A DNA stretch of 64,000 nucleotides from Isoetes taiwanensis. Taxonomy: Eukaryota > Streptophyta > Lycopodiopsida > Isoetales > Isoetaceae. Numbering within the stretch: position 1 is the stretch's first letter; each line of letters opens with the position of its first letter. Location: assembly GCA_021234155.1 (NCBI GenBank), contig JAJEKV010000207.1, positions 434,001-498,000 of the forward strand, written 5' to 3'. A model generated the notes under the pieces. The model made no database searches. It saw only the letters and a program-made list of their open reading frames with translations, and was not told the DNA's origin. Position numbers and translations under genes: made by a program. Positions 1 to 10,783 of this stretch are shown one piece after another.

Positions 1-1040
1 TCAATATGGCTTTGAGAGATGGGTTTCCTATGTCCTGGCAGGTTAATAGGCTAGTGCCATTGCACAAGTCAAGGGATGCATCTGATCCGGGTAACTACCG
101 TACTATTATGGTTGGCAGCCTTTACGCAAAACTGTATGCCTCTATACGTGAGGGCAAGATAAGCAACTGGGCAGAGGATAGGCCAAGCGGGCTTTAGACC
201 TAAAAAGTCTACAACTGACCATTTGGTCACCCTTCGTGCTATGATGGATTTAGTGGTGGGAAAAAAAAAAAAAAAACCTTTGTATCGTCGTGGTTTGTGG
301 ATTTCAAAGAAGGCCTTTGACATGGTGAATAGGCAAAAATCGTGGCATAGGATGGTAGATTTGGGCATCCCGATGGGGCTTAGGCATGCAAAGAAGTGTT
401 CTTTATAAAAAGTACGTGCAACTCTCTCTCCCTTTTGTTGGAATGTGTGATGATGTAGTAGAGAGTAATATGGGAGTTAAACATGGGTGTCCTTTGTCGC
501 CTACCTTGTTTGGATTGTTCATAGATCAGCTGGAGGGGTGGGATGGTACATCCTTGAATGGGTATGTACTTATGCTCTTGCTATATGCTGATGATATTGT
601 GTTGCTATCTCGGAGCATACATGGGATGCAAAGACATTTGGATGTGCTTGCTGGTTTTGTGATGCTAAAAGTATGCAAAGCGAACTGAAAAAGACTAAAT
701 TCGTTGTTTTGGAGCGAATAAAACAGATCATGTGCGGCTACTTTACAAGGGTAAGCAAGTTGAGGTCGTTGAAAGCTGTAAGTATCTGGGTTTGATTGTA
801 GACAAAAAATCCGAATTGGAATCAGGCGGTCGAACATAGAGTGAGTGCGGGCTGTGTGTGAATGCTGACATTTGGAACTTTGAAATGAAACACATGCTCT
901 TTAAAGTATTGGTACAAACGGTTATACTGTATGGTTGTGAAGCCTGGAGGCCAGGCCTCGCTAATGATGGGTGGAAAAAGGTGGAAAAAATACAAAAGAA
1001 ATTTTTTCACACGGAACTGGGCACTAAAATGCAAACGCCA
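1..1040 (+). pseudogene. LINE copy 1, reverse-transcriptase part of ORF2 (5' side cut by window)
   Basis: This is a decayed fragment of a non-LTR retrotransposon reverse transcriptase. Short open stretches line up in order with ORF2 of the better-preserved LINE at 10,784-14,018. They are the PLHKS..DPGNYR block (about 55-110), a GCPLSPTLFG block (about 487-516), the catalytic YADDIV (583-600) and the VILYGCEAW thumb block (about 920-950). The frames are broken by many indels and a stretch around the palm is missing. The fragment stops inside the codon run for QTP at 1,040, where a purine-rich element interrupts it, and the coding sense resumes at 3,771. The 5' part lies outside the window. 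The family call is firm and no function is expected. Confidence 0.9.
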
Positions 1041-1196
1041 TCTTATATTATAATGTTATACCGTAAGTAGTGCACCGAGCCCTAATTTGAATGGCCGAGA
1101 TCATCTGGATGCATCTTATATTATAATGTTATACCGTAAGTAGTGCACCGAGCCCTAATTTGAATGGCCGATATCATCTGGATGCATCCGAAGGCC
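1041..1196 (+). repeat. Tandem duplication of the polypurine element's left module
   Basis: A 73-bp segment containing TTATATTATAATG and GTGCACCGAGCCCTAATT is present twice in direct tandem, from 1,041 and from 1,114. A third copy starts at about 1,936, 822 bp after the second and directly followed by another purine run. The array suggests unequal exchange or repeated insertion at the left end. Confidence 0.8.
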
Positions 1197-3770
1197 TAGA
1201 TTTATTGCACGACTTACCAACACTGTGATTGGTCATGCTTCGATCTCTTAAGGGGAAAGGTAAATGAAAAGGGGGAAAAGGAGAAGGGAAGTGGAAAGAG
1301 AGAATGTGAAGGGCAAAAAGGCATGGGGAAAAAGGAAAAGGGTAAAAGGAAAAGGGAAAAGGGTGGGGATAAGAGAAGAGAAAAAAGGCATGGAAAACGA
1401 AAAAGGGAAAGGGAACCTGGGAAAAGGGCACGAGGGAAGGAGGAAGAGATAAAGTGGAAAAGGTGGGCATGAAAAAAAAAGGAAAGAGGAAAAGGTTGAA
1501 AAAAGGAGAAAATGAAGGAGAAGAAAAGCATGGAAAAGGGGAGGAGAAAAAAAACATGGGAAAAGGAAGGAGCATGGGAAAAGGGGGAAAAGAGAAGCGT
1601 TGAGGAAAGAGGAAAAAGGAAGGGACAAATGGCATAGGAAAAGGGAAAAAAAAAAGAGGGGGAAAGGGAAGGGAAAAAACGCATCAAAAAAAGGGGAAGA
1701 GTGAAAGGTTGTAAAAATGAGGAAAAGGGAAGGGACAAGGGGGAACAAGAAAAGGATGGGGAGAGGGGAAAAGAAAAGGGGCATAAAAAAAGGGAAAGTG
1801 AGAAGAAAGAAAAAGGAAAGGGAAAAGGGGGAAAGGGAACCTAGGTAAAGGTCACAAGGAAAAAGAAAGAGGGAAACGAGAAAAGGGAAGGAGGGAAGGG
1901 CATGAAAGAAAAGGGAAGAGGAAAATGGTGAAGAAAGGGAAAAAAGAATGTTATACCGTAAGTAGTGCACCGAGCCCTAATTTGAATGGCCGATATCATC
2001 TGGATGCATCCGAAGGCCTAGATTTATTGCACGACTTATCAACACTGTGATTGGTCATGCTTTGATCTCTTAAGGGGAAAGGTAAATGAAAAGGGGGAAA
2101 AGGAGAAGGGAAGTGGAAAGAGAGAATGTGAAGGGCAAAAAGGCATGGGGAAAAAGGAAAAGGGTAAAAGGAAAAGGGAAAAGGGTGGGGATAAGAGAAG
2201 AGAAAAAGGCATGGAAAACGAAAAGGGAACCTGGGAAAAGGGCACGAGGGAAGGAGGAAGAGATAAAGTGGAAAAGGTAAATGAAAAGGGCATGAAAAAA
2301 AAAGGAAAGAGGAAAAGGTTGAAAAAAGGAGAAAATGAAGGAGAAGAAAAGCATGGAAAAGGGGAGGAGAAAAAAAGCATGGGAAAAGGAAGGAGCATGG
2401 GAAAAAGGGGAAAAGAGAAGCGTTGAGGAAAGAGGAAAAAGGAAGGGACAAATGGCATAGGAAAAGGAAAAAAAAAAGAGGGGGAAAGGGAAGGAAAAAC
2501 GATCAAAAAAGGGGAAGAGGAAAGGTTGTAAAAATGAGGAAAAGGGAAGGGACAAGGGGAACAAGAAAAGGATGGGGAGAGGGGAAAAGAAAAGGGGCAT
2601 AAAAAAAGGGAAAGTGAGAAGAAAGAAAAAGGAAAGGGAAAAGGGAACCTAAAAAGAAAGAGGGAAACGAGAAAAGGGAAGGGGGGAAGGGCATGAAAGA
2701 AAAGGGAAGAGGAAAATGGTGAAGAAAGGGAAAAAAGAAAAAAGGGAAAAGAAAAGGGGCAAGAGAGAAAGGGTGGGGAAAAGAGGAAAATGGGTATAGG
2801 AAATAAGAGAATAAAACAAATGTGCAAAAGGCATGGAAAAAGGGAAAAGGAAAAGGAAAGGAAGGGAAAAAGTGCATAGGAAAAGGATCGGCAAAGGAGG
2901 AAAATGGAAAGAAAAAAATCCATCAAGAAAAGGAAACGGGAAAAAAGGGAAAGGGAAGCAGTGGAGTGATCGAGGGGAGGGAAAGGGAAAAAGGACATGA
3001 GGAAAGGAAAAGAGAAAAGAAAAAGGAAGGGTTGAAAGAAGGGAAAATTGCACGGGAAGAGGGAAAGGGTGGGAAAAGGAGGAAAAGGAAGCACGGGAAA
3101 AATAGAAAGAAGAAAATGGGTGGGAAAAAGGGCATGGGAAAAGGGAAATAGAAAAGAAAAAAGAATGGAAAAGGGGGGAAAGAGAGAGAGGCACAGGAAA
3201 AAGGAAATGAGGAAAATAGAAAAGGGAAGAGAAAAAAAGGAAAGAGGGAAAGGGTGAGGAGATGGAAAAGAGAAGGTAAAAAAGGGCATGGAAAAACGGA
3301 GGGAGAAAAGAAAATGGAAGGGAAAAGGACACACAAAAAAGGAGGAAAAGAGTGGGAAAAAAGGAGGAAAAGAGAAGAAAAATTAGGCATGGAAAAGGGC
3401 TTAAAAGAGTAAAAGGTTGAGAAAACGGAAGACATGGAAAAGGGTGGGGAAAAGAGAAGGCATAAAAAAAAGAGAAAGGGGAAGGGAAAAGGGCAAAGAA
3501 AAAGAGAAGAGGGAAAAGGTGGAGAAAGGAGCAAAAGGAAAGGGAAAATGTTATCTGGGGAATGGGGAATGGGAAGGAAAGGGATGGGAAAACAAGGAAA
3601 CATGTGAGAAAGATTTGAAAAAAAAAAGAAAAAAAAAAAAAAAGTAGAGAAAATAAGAAAATGAAATGCGGATAGAGCAAAAGGGAAAGGGAAAGGGATA
3701 GGGCTTTTCACCGCATCCCAAAGCATTTATGTTTTGAACTTTATGGCCAAAGAACGGGCACCATTACTAG
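1041..3770 (+). mobile_element. Polypurine element, copy 1, inserted in LINE copy 1
   Basis: This is a 2.7-kb block whose plus strand is almost only A and G (about 1,250-1,940 and 2,080-3,690), built from short GGAAAAG-like words. A conserved left module begins TCTTATATTATAATG and includes GAGCCCTAATTTGAATGGCC. A conserved right end reads CATCCCAAAGCATTTAT and finishes at CCATTACTAG. The same two ends bound the blocks at 33,994-35,460 and 50,154-51,626, so this is a dispersed element and not a local repeat. Here the left module occurs three times (from 1,041, 1,114 and about 1,936), the last followed by a second purine block. LINE coding sense is continuous across it (ends at 1,040, resumes at 3,771), so it inserted after the LINE. 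I see no convincing target-site duplication. The long minus-strand reading frames are low-complexity artefacts. Confidence 0.75.
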
Positions 3771-4534
3771 TATGATATGATGTTAGAGAGTGCGGATGAT
3801 ACCCCTGAAGTGAAGTTTTGCAAAACCTTACGCTATCCGCAGATAAGGTTTTATATGATATGCCCGTGAATAGCTTGCCAAGAATTGCCGCAGCATAGAG
3901 TAGTGACAAAGGTTGGTATGCGGATATTAGTAGATGGATGGTGAAACGGAGGATGGATATTCACGAACTCGCGATGAATCGAAGATATTGAGAGATGGGT
4001 TCGGAAGAGTGTTCTCACTAAGACATGGAGCACGCCACCGTAAAGAAAGAGTACCATCTGAATTCGTGATGAATCCCACATTGAAGGCAACGCAAAGATC
4101 TTAGTGAACCCATATCTATGAAGCATAGGCAAGCAACCGCAGGATCCGTTAAGCTCGCACCATCTTGGTGTGGAGGTAGGGGAGATGGGTAGACATCGCC
4201 ATGATCTTAGACATCAGAACTTGTGTAGTGACGGTGGTGGAGGATGAGGCTCATATCTTACTTTGTTGCCGTGTTTATTCAGACTTAAGAGTCATACATC
4301 CGATCGCTACCTCCCTTGAGTTCTTTTCGGTACCTGTGGGCATCCATTGGGGATATATTATTGACATTCTTAAACATAGAGATGCTTGTTTGAAAATCGT
4401 AAGGTACGAGAGATTGAGATAGAGGAGCCCAAAGGTGTTACCTAAGAAGACGACCGGATGACTTGTTTTATAATTTTGAATGTAACTTGTAAACGCCTCA
4501 TAGACCTAGTGGTCTCAAGACGGAATAATAGATT

Positions 4535-4538
<4 letters not shown>
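3771..4538 (+). pseudogene. LINE copy 1, C-terminal part of ORF2 and 3' UTR
   Basis: This is the continuation of the LINE split at 1,040. The first codons (YDMML, 3,771-3,785) correspond to the residues that follow the QTP block in the intact relative. A KGW block follows at about 3,908, then the zinc-knuckle region (VEDEAHILLCC, about 4,238-4,270), then the tail matching FF..P.....GY..D..K (4,320-4,380). Frames are broken. The 3' UTR contains the TAGACC..GGTCTC..GA..AATAA signature (about 4,500-4,530) shared with LINE copy 4 at 14,086-14,117. The element ends in a (CT)n run. Confidence 0.85.

Positions 4539-4620
<82 letters not shown>
4539..4620 (+). repeat. (CT)n microsatellite, 3' tail of LINE copy 1
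   Basis: This is an almost pure CT run of about 82 bp with one CA interruption near 4,571. It lies directly between the 3' UTR of LINE copy 1 and the first bases of LINE copy 2. Confidence 0.95.
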
Positions 4621-4624
<4 letters not shown>

Positions 4625-5700
4625 GCGCAAAGGGCAACAAGGGCAAAGTCTTCCAAGTACGATTAATCGACAAAACAAAGCAAAGGGGACCACATCTGAG
4701 ACCATTCTCGTTGGTGTGGCATCCAAAACTAAAGGCAACATCGAATCAGGGTCAGACTCGATGTCGATGTGCAGGCCGACTCTATGCATGCCGAAATGGA
4801 GATGGTTGACTCTATGCAGGCCGAAACCGGCCGCTACTGCTGCTATTCATATGGCTGCCGCTAGTGCCGCCGCAATACCGCTGTTATGGTGCTGCCATCG
4901 CTGCCGCCGCTAATAAGCCGCTATGGTGCCGCTAGTGCTGCCGCTAGTGCTGCCATAACACAATCCTGCTCTATCCAACAGAACAAAGATTTTCAGAAGG
5001 AGTTGCTGGCCGCCATGGCGGATAACATGAAGAATATGCTGATGGACTTCAAGAAAGAATTTATGAAGGAATTCATGAGCGGTGATGCAAGACATGCTTA
5101 AAGAGGTACTGAATTTTTAGCTAATGATTTTCAATCAGCATTAGAAGAGATTAAACAGAAAATGCTCCCGCCATAAAGGAATTGAAAGCAGAATTAGCTG
5201 CAAGAAGAAGAGCAGAAGTACAACCGGAATTACATCAACAAATAATTGAGAATGAGAATGACATGGCAGCAATAGCAGATCAGCAATCTTAGAGATATGT
5301 TTGATAATTATGGGAAATGCAAGAAAGGAAGCAGAGAGCTGAATCTTCGATTGTTGGATCTGCGAACAGAGAAAGAAAATACCAAAGAGTTAGTAGAGAA
5401 TTTTCTTACCAATGACATGTTAGTGCCAAAATGTAGATAGTAGATGCATCTCAGGATTGGGTGAAAGAGATGGGTACCGCCATATTCTCATAAAGTTTGC
5501 AAATCAAGGATACAAGATTCCAAGTTCAAAAATAAGCATAATCCGAAAGGGAAGTTCATATGGGTTAATGAGGACTTGACAAAGGAAAGATGAATGAGAA
5601 AAACAGGAAATTCAGAAATTCAAAGAAGCAAAGCAAAAAAGAATCAAACAGCTTAAATGGGCAAAGGGGAAAGTAGTAATCATCGAATAGGGAAATGCGG
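4621..5700 (+). pseudogene. LINE copy 2, 5' region and ORF1 remnant
   Basis: This is a decayed ORF1 of an L1-like LINE. A coiled-coil-like, K/E/M-rich stretch (about 4,978-5,095) is followed by blocks resembling the RNA-binding domain of ORF1 in copy 4. These are NLRLL..TEKENTKE (about 5,340-5,400), a KFANQGYK block (about 5,497-5,520), WVNEDLTKE (about 5,560-5,590) and QEIQKFKEAKQKRIKQLK (about 5,605-5,660). In the full-length copy the same order is RISGLPEKEEENIKE, NIWLNDDLTQ, then KEEIHRLKEARQE. Stops and frameshifts are frequent. The upstream part (4,780-4,960) has a GCCGCTA-rich simple repeat. Function is lost. Confidence 0.75.
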
Positions 5701-5714
5701 GAGGTCTTCGTGAT

Positions 5715-8700
5715 AATCATATGGAACATTAATAGATTGACAATGGAAAAGTAGTCAATGATGCGTGATGTATTGACGATGTGGATATGATATGCTTTAT
5801 GGAGACCAAAGAACATGAGTTATATGCGCCTACCTATGATAATGTGGATTTGAGTTAATTTGTAAAGAAGAAGCCAAACAGATTTGGAACAACAGATAAC
5901 TAAAAACATATGGCTGGCATGTTATGTAAGACAAAGATACACGAATCGGTGATGTATTAAAACAGATAAAAATGGGCAATATATGTGGTTGAAGATAAAC
6001 GGTTTACAAACGTAATACTATTTAGCCATTTGTTACTTTGCTCCAAGACATCAAAAAAGTATACAAGGAAACAGATGCCTCACAGATGATCCTTTTTTGG
6101 AATTGAACAGACATAATGTATTTTCAAAGGAAAGGGGAAGTAATTTTAATGGAGACTTTAATGGTAGGACAGTGATAGACAAGCAAAGAATCTATACGCA
6201 TACATGACCCGCCTCGTTAGAGTATATGGACAAGGATGAATTGATATCTAATGGGTGGAATAGACAATCACAGATCACACCATTACCGTAACCGGTCGGC
6301 TCCTTTGACCCTTTGTCATAGTGCTAACATGATGATATGTAATGGATTGATAGATTGGGACTGGAGAGGACTACACGTAGATCCGTGGAGCATTGTTGAC
6401 TATATTATAATGGCAGATCAAACATTACATCATATCACGTAATTTCAGGTTATGGAGGAACAGTTTAGAATCTGGATCGCCGCTGAAGCTCACAATGGAT
6501 ATCAATACACCGCATTGTCGATAAAAGGAAATAATACAAAGCAAGCGATATTGTCTTAGACCTGGTTTGAAAGATTGCTAAAGTGGTTAAGCCGGAGCAA
6601 GATCCGAATCCATTAAGTGGGATGCGATTTGTCAATGGCTAGCAAGCAATTATGTGATCCGCTTTGCACCGCCAAAGAGGTTTTACCCTGCCGCGTTCTG
6701 AAAGGGCTACCGTAATGCATGGTACGCACCAAGCTTGTAAGGAAGCAAAAGCTCAATGGAGAAATAGCCATGGCATGGTAAAAGAATATTATAGAAAAAG
6801 AATATAGAAAGATAATTCGGCAAAAGAAAAGGCGCTTTACTTATCATAAATGTGAGTCCGAGGTGGCAAACGCCTACCTATTGAACCCAAAAGTTTTTGG
6901 AACACACCGGCAAGAAGAGAAGAAAAACAGGAATTCCCTTTGCAAATGGGATGTGCTTTGGAAACATGTATATAATCTCTATCATGATTCAGAAGGGAAT
7001 TCCGATTCTATCCACTATAACGCATCAAACTTATTGATTTCAATGTGAATAGTAGCTGATGGCATATCACGCTTGGCAAACCAGAAAGCCAAGGATCTTC
7101 AAGGTCTTTTGCGCTGAACATATCAAATGGGCAGGGCCCAAAATCCATCCTATTATTTCAGATCCGTTAACGAAAAGCAAGGTCACAAGGAATGCCTCAA
7201 CAATGGCGCATTAATCGGTGGTACCAAAGGCATAAAGGTGGTGCAAATGGGGAAATTAATAATTACGTAACAACACCGGTAAGTGGCTTGTTAACGGTTG
7301 TCGCATCTATTTTGGAGAAGAGAATTGGTATGTGATGAGAGCAATCATTAAAAGATCTAAACACAGTGTGTTTCGTGGCCGGAAGATCTACGATGGATCA
7401 TTTATTAGTGCTCAAATCAATATTTGACACAGCTTAAGGGACTAAGAAGCCCGTGATATGTAGCCTTTGTGGATTTTAGAAAGGCCTTTGATAGAGTGCC
7501 TAGACCTAAATTTGGGAGAGATTGGAGAAATTAGAGGTGCCGTAACAATTACGCAAAAGGCAAGTATTATATGAAAAGGTATTGATACGCCTTTCCTTTC
7601 CCCTCTCTCAGAAAACCCAATATATTGATAGCAATATGGGGGTCAAGTGGTTGCCCAATATCTCCCACTCGCTTGGATTGTTCATTGACGCCTTGAGGGC
7701 TGGTTACATGACAATTGCCCGTGAGGGGACAGATATTTATGGCTATGTGGTACGATACTAATGTATGCCGATGACGAAGTTATTTTTGCCGATCACCGTA
7801 ACACACGCGTAAACATTTAGATGGGCTGGCCCCGCTCGCGGATACCATGGGAATGCAAGTGAACTGGATAAGACAAATATCATGACAAGAGGGGCACTTA
7901 AACAGAATTATTTCAATATAAGGGAGCTCGTGAATACATGTGATTCCTATAAATACTTGGGGTTGATTTTCCACAGAACCATAGATGGAACATGTGCATA
8001 CGCCAGAGAATCGATGGAGGTTATAAGGCTCTTTATGCTATGCGAGCCTATGCCGAAGCACATTTATGGTCTTGGTCACTTAAGGTAAACTTTTGTTTCA
8101 CTAGTACGTAGTGTAGCATTATATGGCGTTGAGATATGGGGCCTAGCCTCTCACAGGGATTATGGGATGATTTAGAGCAAATTCTAAAGAAATTCATACT
8201 TTGAGATAGGGTAAAAGCTCGAATCCATATCAAATGATGTTAATCAATGTGGGCTTATGCCTTTAGAAGGAGAAGTTAATCGATGCATTAGATACCTGAA
8301 AAAAGTGGATACCATGGGAAGACAAGACTCCCTCACAAGGCCCTTTGGTTAGCAAGGATAAAGGATGGTTTCAAGATGTTGTAAGATGGCTAAGGAAATG
8401 GGATATTGACCAGGCAGAGGCACTTCCCGTAGGCAATAACTTGAGACAATGGGTTTTTGGTAAGGTATACAAGAAGATGTGGTCTCAACCTAAAACAAAA
8501 ATGATTCTATACAGTGCAAAGTATGAATCCTAGTTTGGGAATAGCCAAGTACCTACATGAGAATATCTCTATAAAGAAAAGGCATGCAATAGGATCTAAT
8601 ATCGCCTTAGCTCTGATCATTTGGGAGTGGAAACCGGTAGATGGGGACATGTTATCCCTAGGATGGAGAGATATTGTAAGATTTATGGGAAGAACAAATA

Positions 8701-8990
8701 GAAGATGAAGAACATGCATTGCTTCATTGTAGTGCTTATCATGCATTAAGATAACAACATGGGATTAATGCCCAAGATCTTTGTACCTTCTTTACCTTGG
8801 GAGGAGATAAGATTGGGGCATATATATTAGAATTGATGAGATGTAGAGAGAATTGTCCCAAGAGATTGAATAACATTATAGAGGATGATAATATGTTGAG
8901 TGAGAGTGACGAGTTAGATGAGGATTCAAACTCATCTACTCTTTTATGATGATGTGTAAAGTTTGTTGTCTTTAGGCCTTTGAGGCCTCC
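5715..8990 (+). pseudogene. LINE copy 2, ORF2 remnant (endonuclease, RT, zinc knuckle)
   Basis: The order of blocks is that of a LINE ORF2. An endonuclease-like start (WNINRLT, about 5,722) is followed by a mid-endonuclease block near 6,250-6,440 and a GLP.NAWY block near 6,700. The RT palm blocks are FVDFRKAFDRV (about 7,465-7,498), SGCPISPT (about 7,648) and MYADDEVIFA (7,760-7,789). A C-terminal region follows, with CDSYKYLGL (about 7,938), ALYGVEIWG (about 8,120) and HLGVETGRWG (about 8,620), then a zinc-knuckle-like part before 8,760 with an acidic tail SESDELDED. Stops and indels occur throughout. It is more diverged from copy 4 than copy 1 is, so it is an older or different subfamily. 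Confidence 0.8.
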
Positions 8991-9024
8991 CAAAGACTTA
9001 ATACACTTCACTTCTCTCTCTCTG
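8991..9024 (+). repeat. Short 3' tail of LINE copy 2 with (TC)n
   Basis: The 3' UTR motif AGGCCTCCCAAAGACTTAAT ends in CACTTCTCTCTCTCTG. The next LINE fragment starts straight after it. The CT run is much shorter than the other tails. Confidence 0.7.
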
Positions 9025-9308
9025 TATGGCTTATGCCGTGTTAAGAGATAAATATGGGATTAATCATGTAGATCTCCCAACTCTTTTCACACTAGAGGGA
9101 GATGTGTTAGGGAGATATGTGATAGAGCTTTTACATCATAGAGATGCTTGTTTGGAATCTCAAACTGTTGTTAATATTGATAACTCAGATATTTTGAGTG
9201 AGAGTGATGAGCTAGATAAGGATTCGGAAACTCATCTATTATTTTATGTTGTTTAAAAAGGGATTGTCTAATAGGTCTTTTAGGCCTCCTATAGACATAA
9301 ATACACTT
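9025..9308 (+). pseudogene. LINE copy 3, 5'-truncated 3'-end stub
   Basis: An open stretch of 76 codons starts MAYAVLRDKYGINH. It matches the end of copy 2 ORF2 (AYHALR..HGIN) residue for residue, including the acidic SESDELD segment, and stops at the same place. Its 3' UTR AGGCCTCCTATAGACATAAA matches that of copy 2. Only the last ~0.3 kb of the LINE is present, which is the usual outcome of incomplete target-primed reverse transcription. It sits immediately behind the CT tail of copy 2 and ends in its own CT tail. Confidence 0.8.

Positions 9309-9352
<44 letters not shown>
9309..9352 (+). repeat. (CT)n microsatellite, 3' tail of LINE copy 3
   Basis: This is a CT run of about 44 bp directly behind the 3' UTR of the stub, followed by TATCTATATATATATGGATG, which begins the next LINE. 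Confidence 0.9.
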
Positions 9353-9358
<6 letters not shown>

Positions 9359-9431
9359 ATATATATGGATGACTAGGGCTACCAAGCCGCTAAAAAGGTG
9401 GAGGTGGGTCGATCTCCCAAGGGAGTCCTCT

Positions 9432-9434
<3 letters not shown>

Positions 9435-9527
<93 letters not shown>

Positions 9528-9532
9528 TCTCT
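9435..9532 (+). repeat. (CT)n microsatellites in the 5' leader of LINE copy 4
   Basis: Two CT runs are separated by GATC (about 9,436-9,486 and 9,490-9,525). They lie between an 80-bp leader fragment (9,354-9,434) and the 5' UTR repeats. They may mark a junction between a leader stub of another copy and the true start of copy 4. Confidence 0.85.
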
Positions 9533-9542
9533 AAAGAAGGAA

Positions 9543-9690
9543 TAAACAAAGATAAGATTTCGCAGGTGCTCCCGGGAGGGATGTAGAGGTAAATGGGAGG
9601 AAAAGCTCATGGGCGATGGGAAGGGCAGTGACAAAGATAAGATTCCCTTGGGTGCTCCCTGGGGACCGAAATGGGAGGAAAAGCTCATTA
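9543..9690 (+). repeat. Two-copy direct repeat in the LINE 5' UTR
   Basis: A segment of about 65-70 bp containing ACAAAGATAAGATT, GGTGCTCCC and GGGAGGAAAAGCTCAT occurs at about 9,547-9,612 and 9,630-9,690. Tandem 5' UTR monomers are common in L1-like elements and often carry promoter function; here that is only inferred. Confidence 0.7.
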
Positions 9691-10765
9691 CCGGGAGCGT
9701 GGACAAAAGATGTGCCGGGGACCCGCGATCTCTTTCTGTAGCAGGAGGACCAGGGCATGCTCTTCTTGGCTCTGCTGGGACAGGGGGAACCGAATCACAG
9801 CCCCCTTTTGGTACTGATGGAGTAGGAACAGGGGAAAGCTCTGTAAATCGAGGTAACCCAATCTTGACAGCCCAAAACGTGGCTCTCTCTTCTGCTCAAA
9901 CCGGTTTCCCTAATACATATGGGATGCAAACGAATCTGATGGACGCTTCCATGGCTTCTCATGGAATCAATTTGATGGGCATTGGGCAGACCGGAATACA
10001 TCCAAATACCGGATTTGGGATGCAGCAACATTCAGCACACAGTCCATTTGGAGGTTTTACAGGTGGAAATGCTACCGGAGAAATTATTATGGGTCAGCTG
10101 CTCACTGTCATGATGAAGATACTAGATTCTATGGAGCAATCTAGAAAAGAAGCGGAGCAAGCAAGAAGAGATACAGCAGTACAACAGACCCAAATGTTGA
10201 AACTTCTTCAAGGTATGACTGAATCTTTGAATTCGCTGAAAAAGGAAAAATTGAGCTGAAATGCCAGATAGCAAACATACCGTGATACAACCGCTTAACA
10301 ATGATTATGGGGAGAATGATGGATGCAAAGAAACCCCGGATGATGTTCTACGTAAACCGGATTTACGTAATGAATGAAATTGTTGAGAAACAAGAACAAA
10401 GCAAACGAGCATTGAACATGAGAATCAGCGGGTTACCAGAAAAAGAAGAAGAAAATATCAAAGAAGAAGTACAGGCTCTGTTTCAAAAGCTGCAGGCCCC
10501 CACAGATGGGATTATCAATGCATACAGGGTGGGTAAATGGGATGGACGGGTTCGCAATGTGGTCGTGAAATTTAGTAATGAAGAAGCCAAGATGCGGGTA
10601 ATGCAAAAACGCACCCTGTTGAAGGGGCAAAACATATGGCTTAATGATGATTTAACACAGGCCCAATTAACACAACGGAAAGAAGAGATCCATAGACTTA
10701 AAGAAGCAAGGCAGGAAGGCAAGAAAGTTTCTTGGAGGAATGGCAAGGCCATCATTACAGAATAG
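9609..10765 (+). pseudogene. LINE copy 4 ORF1, RNA-binding protein with one frame break
   Basis: ORF1 proteins of L1-like LINEs bind the element's RNA and form the transposition particle. Two open blocks are visible in different frames. Block one (9,609-10,259, 216 aa) is G/T/N/M-rich at the start and ends in a Q/E/K-rich coiled coil (from about residue 170). Block two (10,301-10,765, 154 aa) carries the conserved core: NMRISGLPEKEEENIKE, an IINAYRVGK segment, VVVKFSNEEAKMRVM, and NIWLNDDLTQAQL before a basic tail. This matches the L1 ORF1 RRM plus C-terminal domain order. The stop at 10,259 and the +2 frame change imply a short indel between 10,250 and 10,300. The second block ends 18 bp before ORF2. 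Confidence 0.85.
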
Positions 10766-10783
10766 GAAAGAAAGACCATCAGG

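Noticed and set aside
1174-3726. Very long minus-strand reading frames (up to 431 codons) rich in F, P, S and L
   Set aside because: They are the complement of a nearly pure purine tract, which rarely makes stop codons. Similar frames occur in two or three phases at once and in the other polypurine copies (34,032-35,227; 50,191-51,578).
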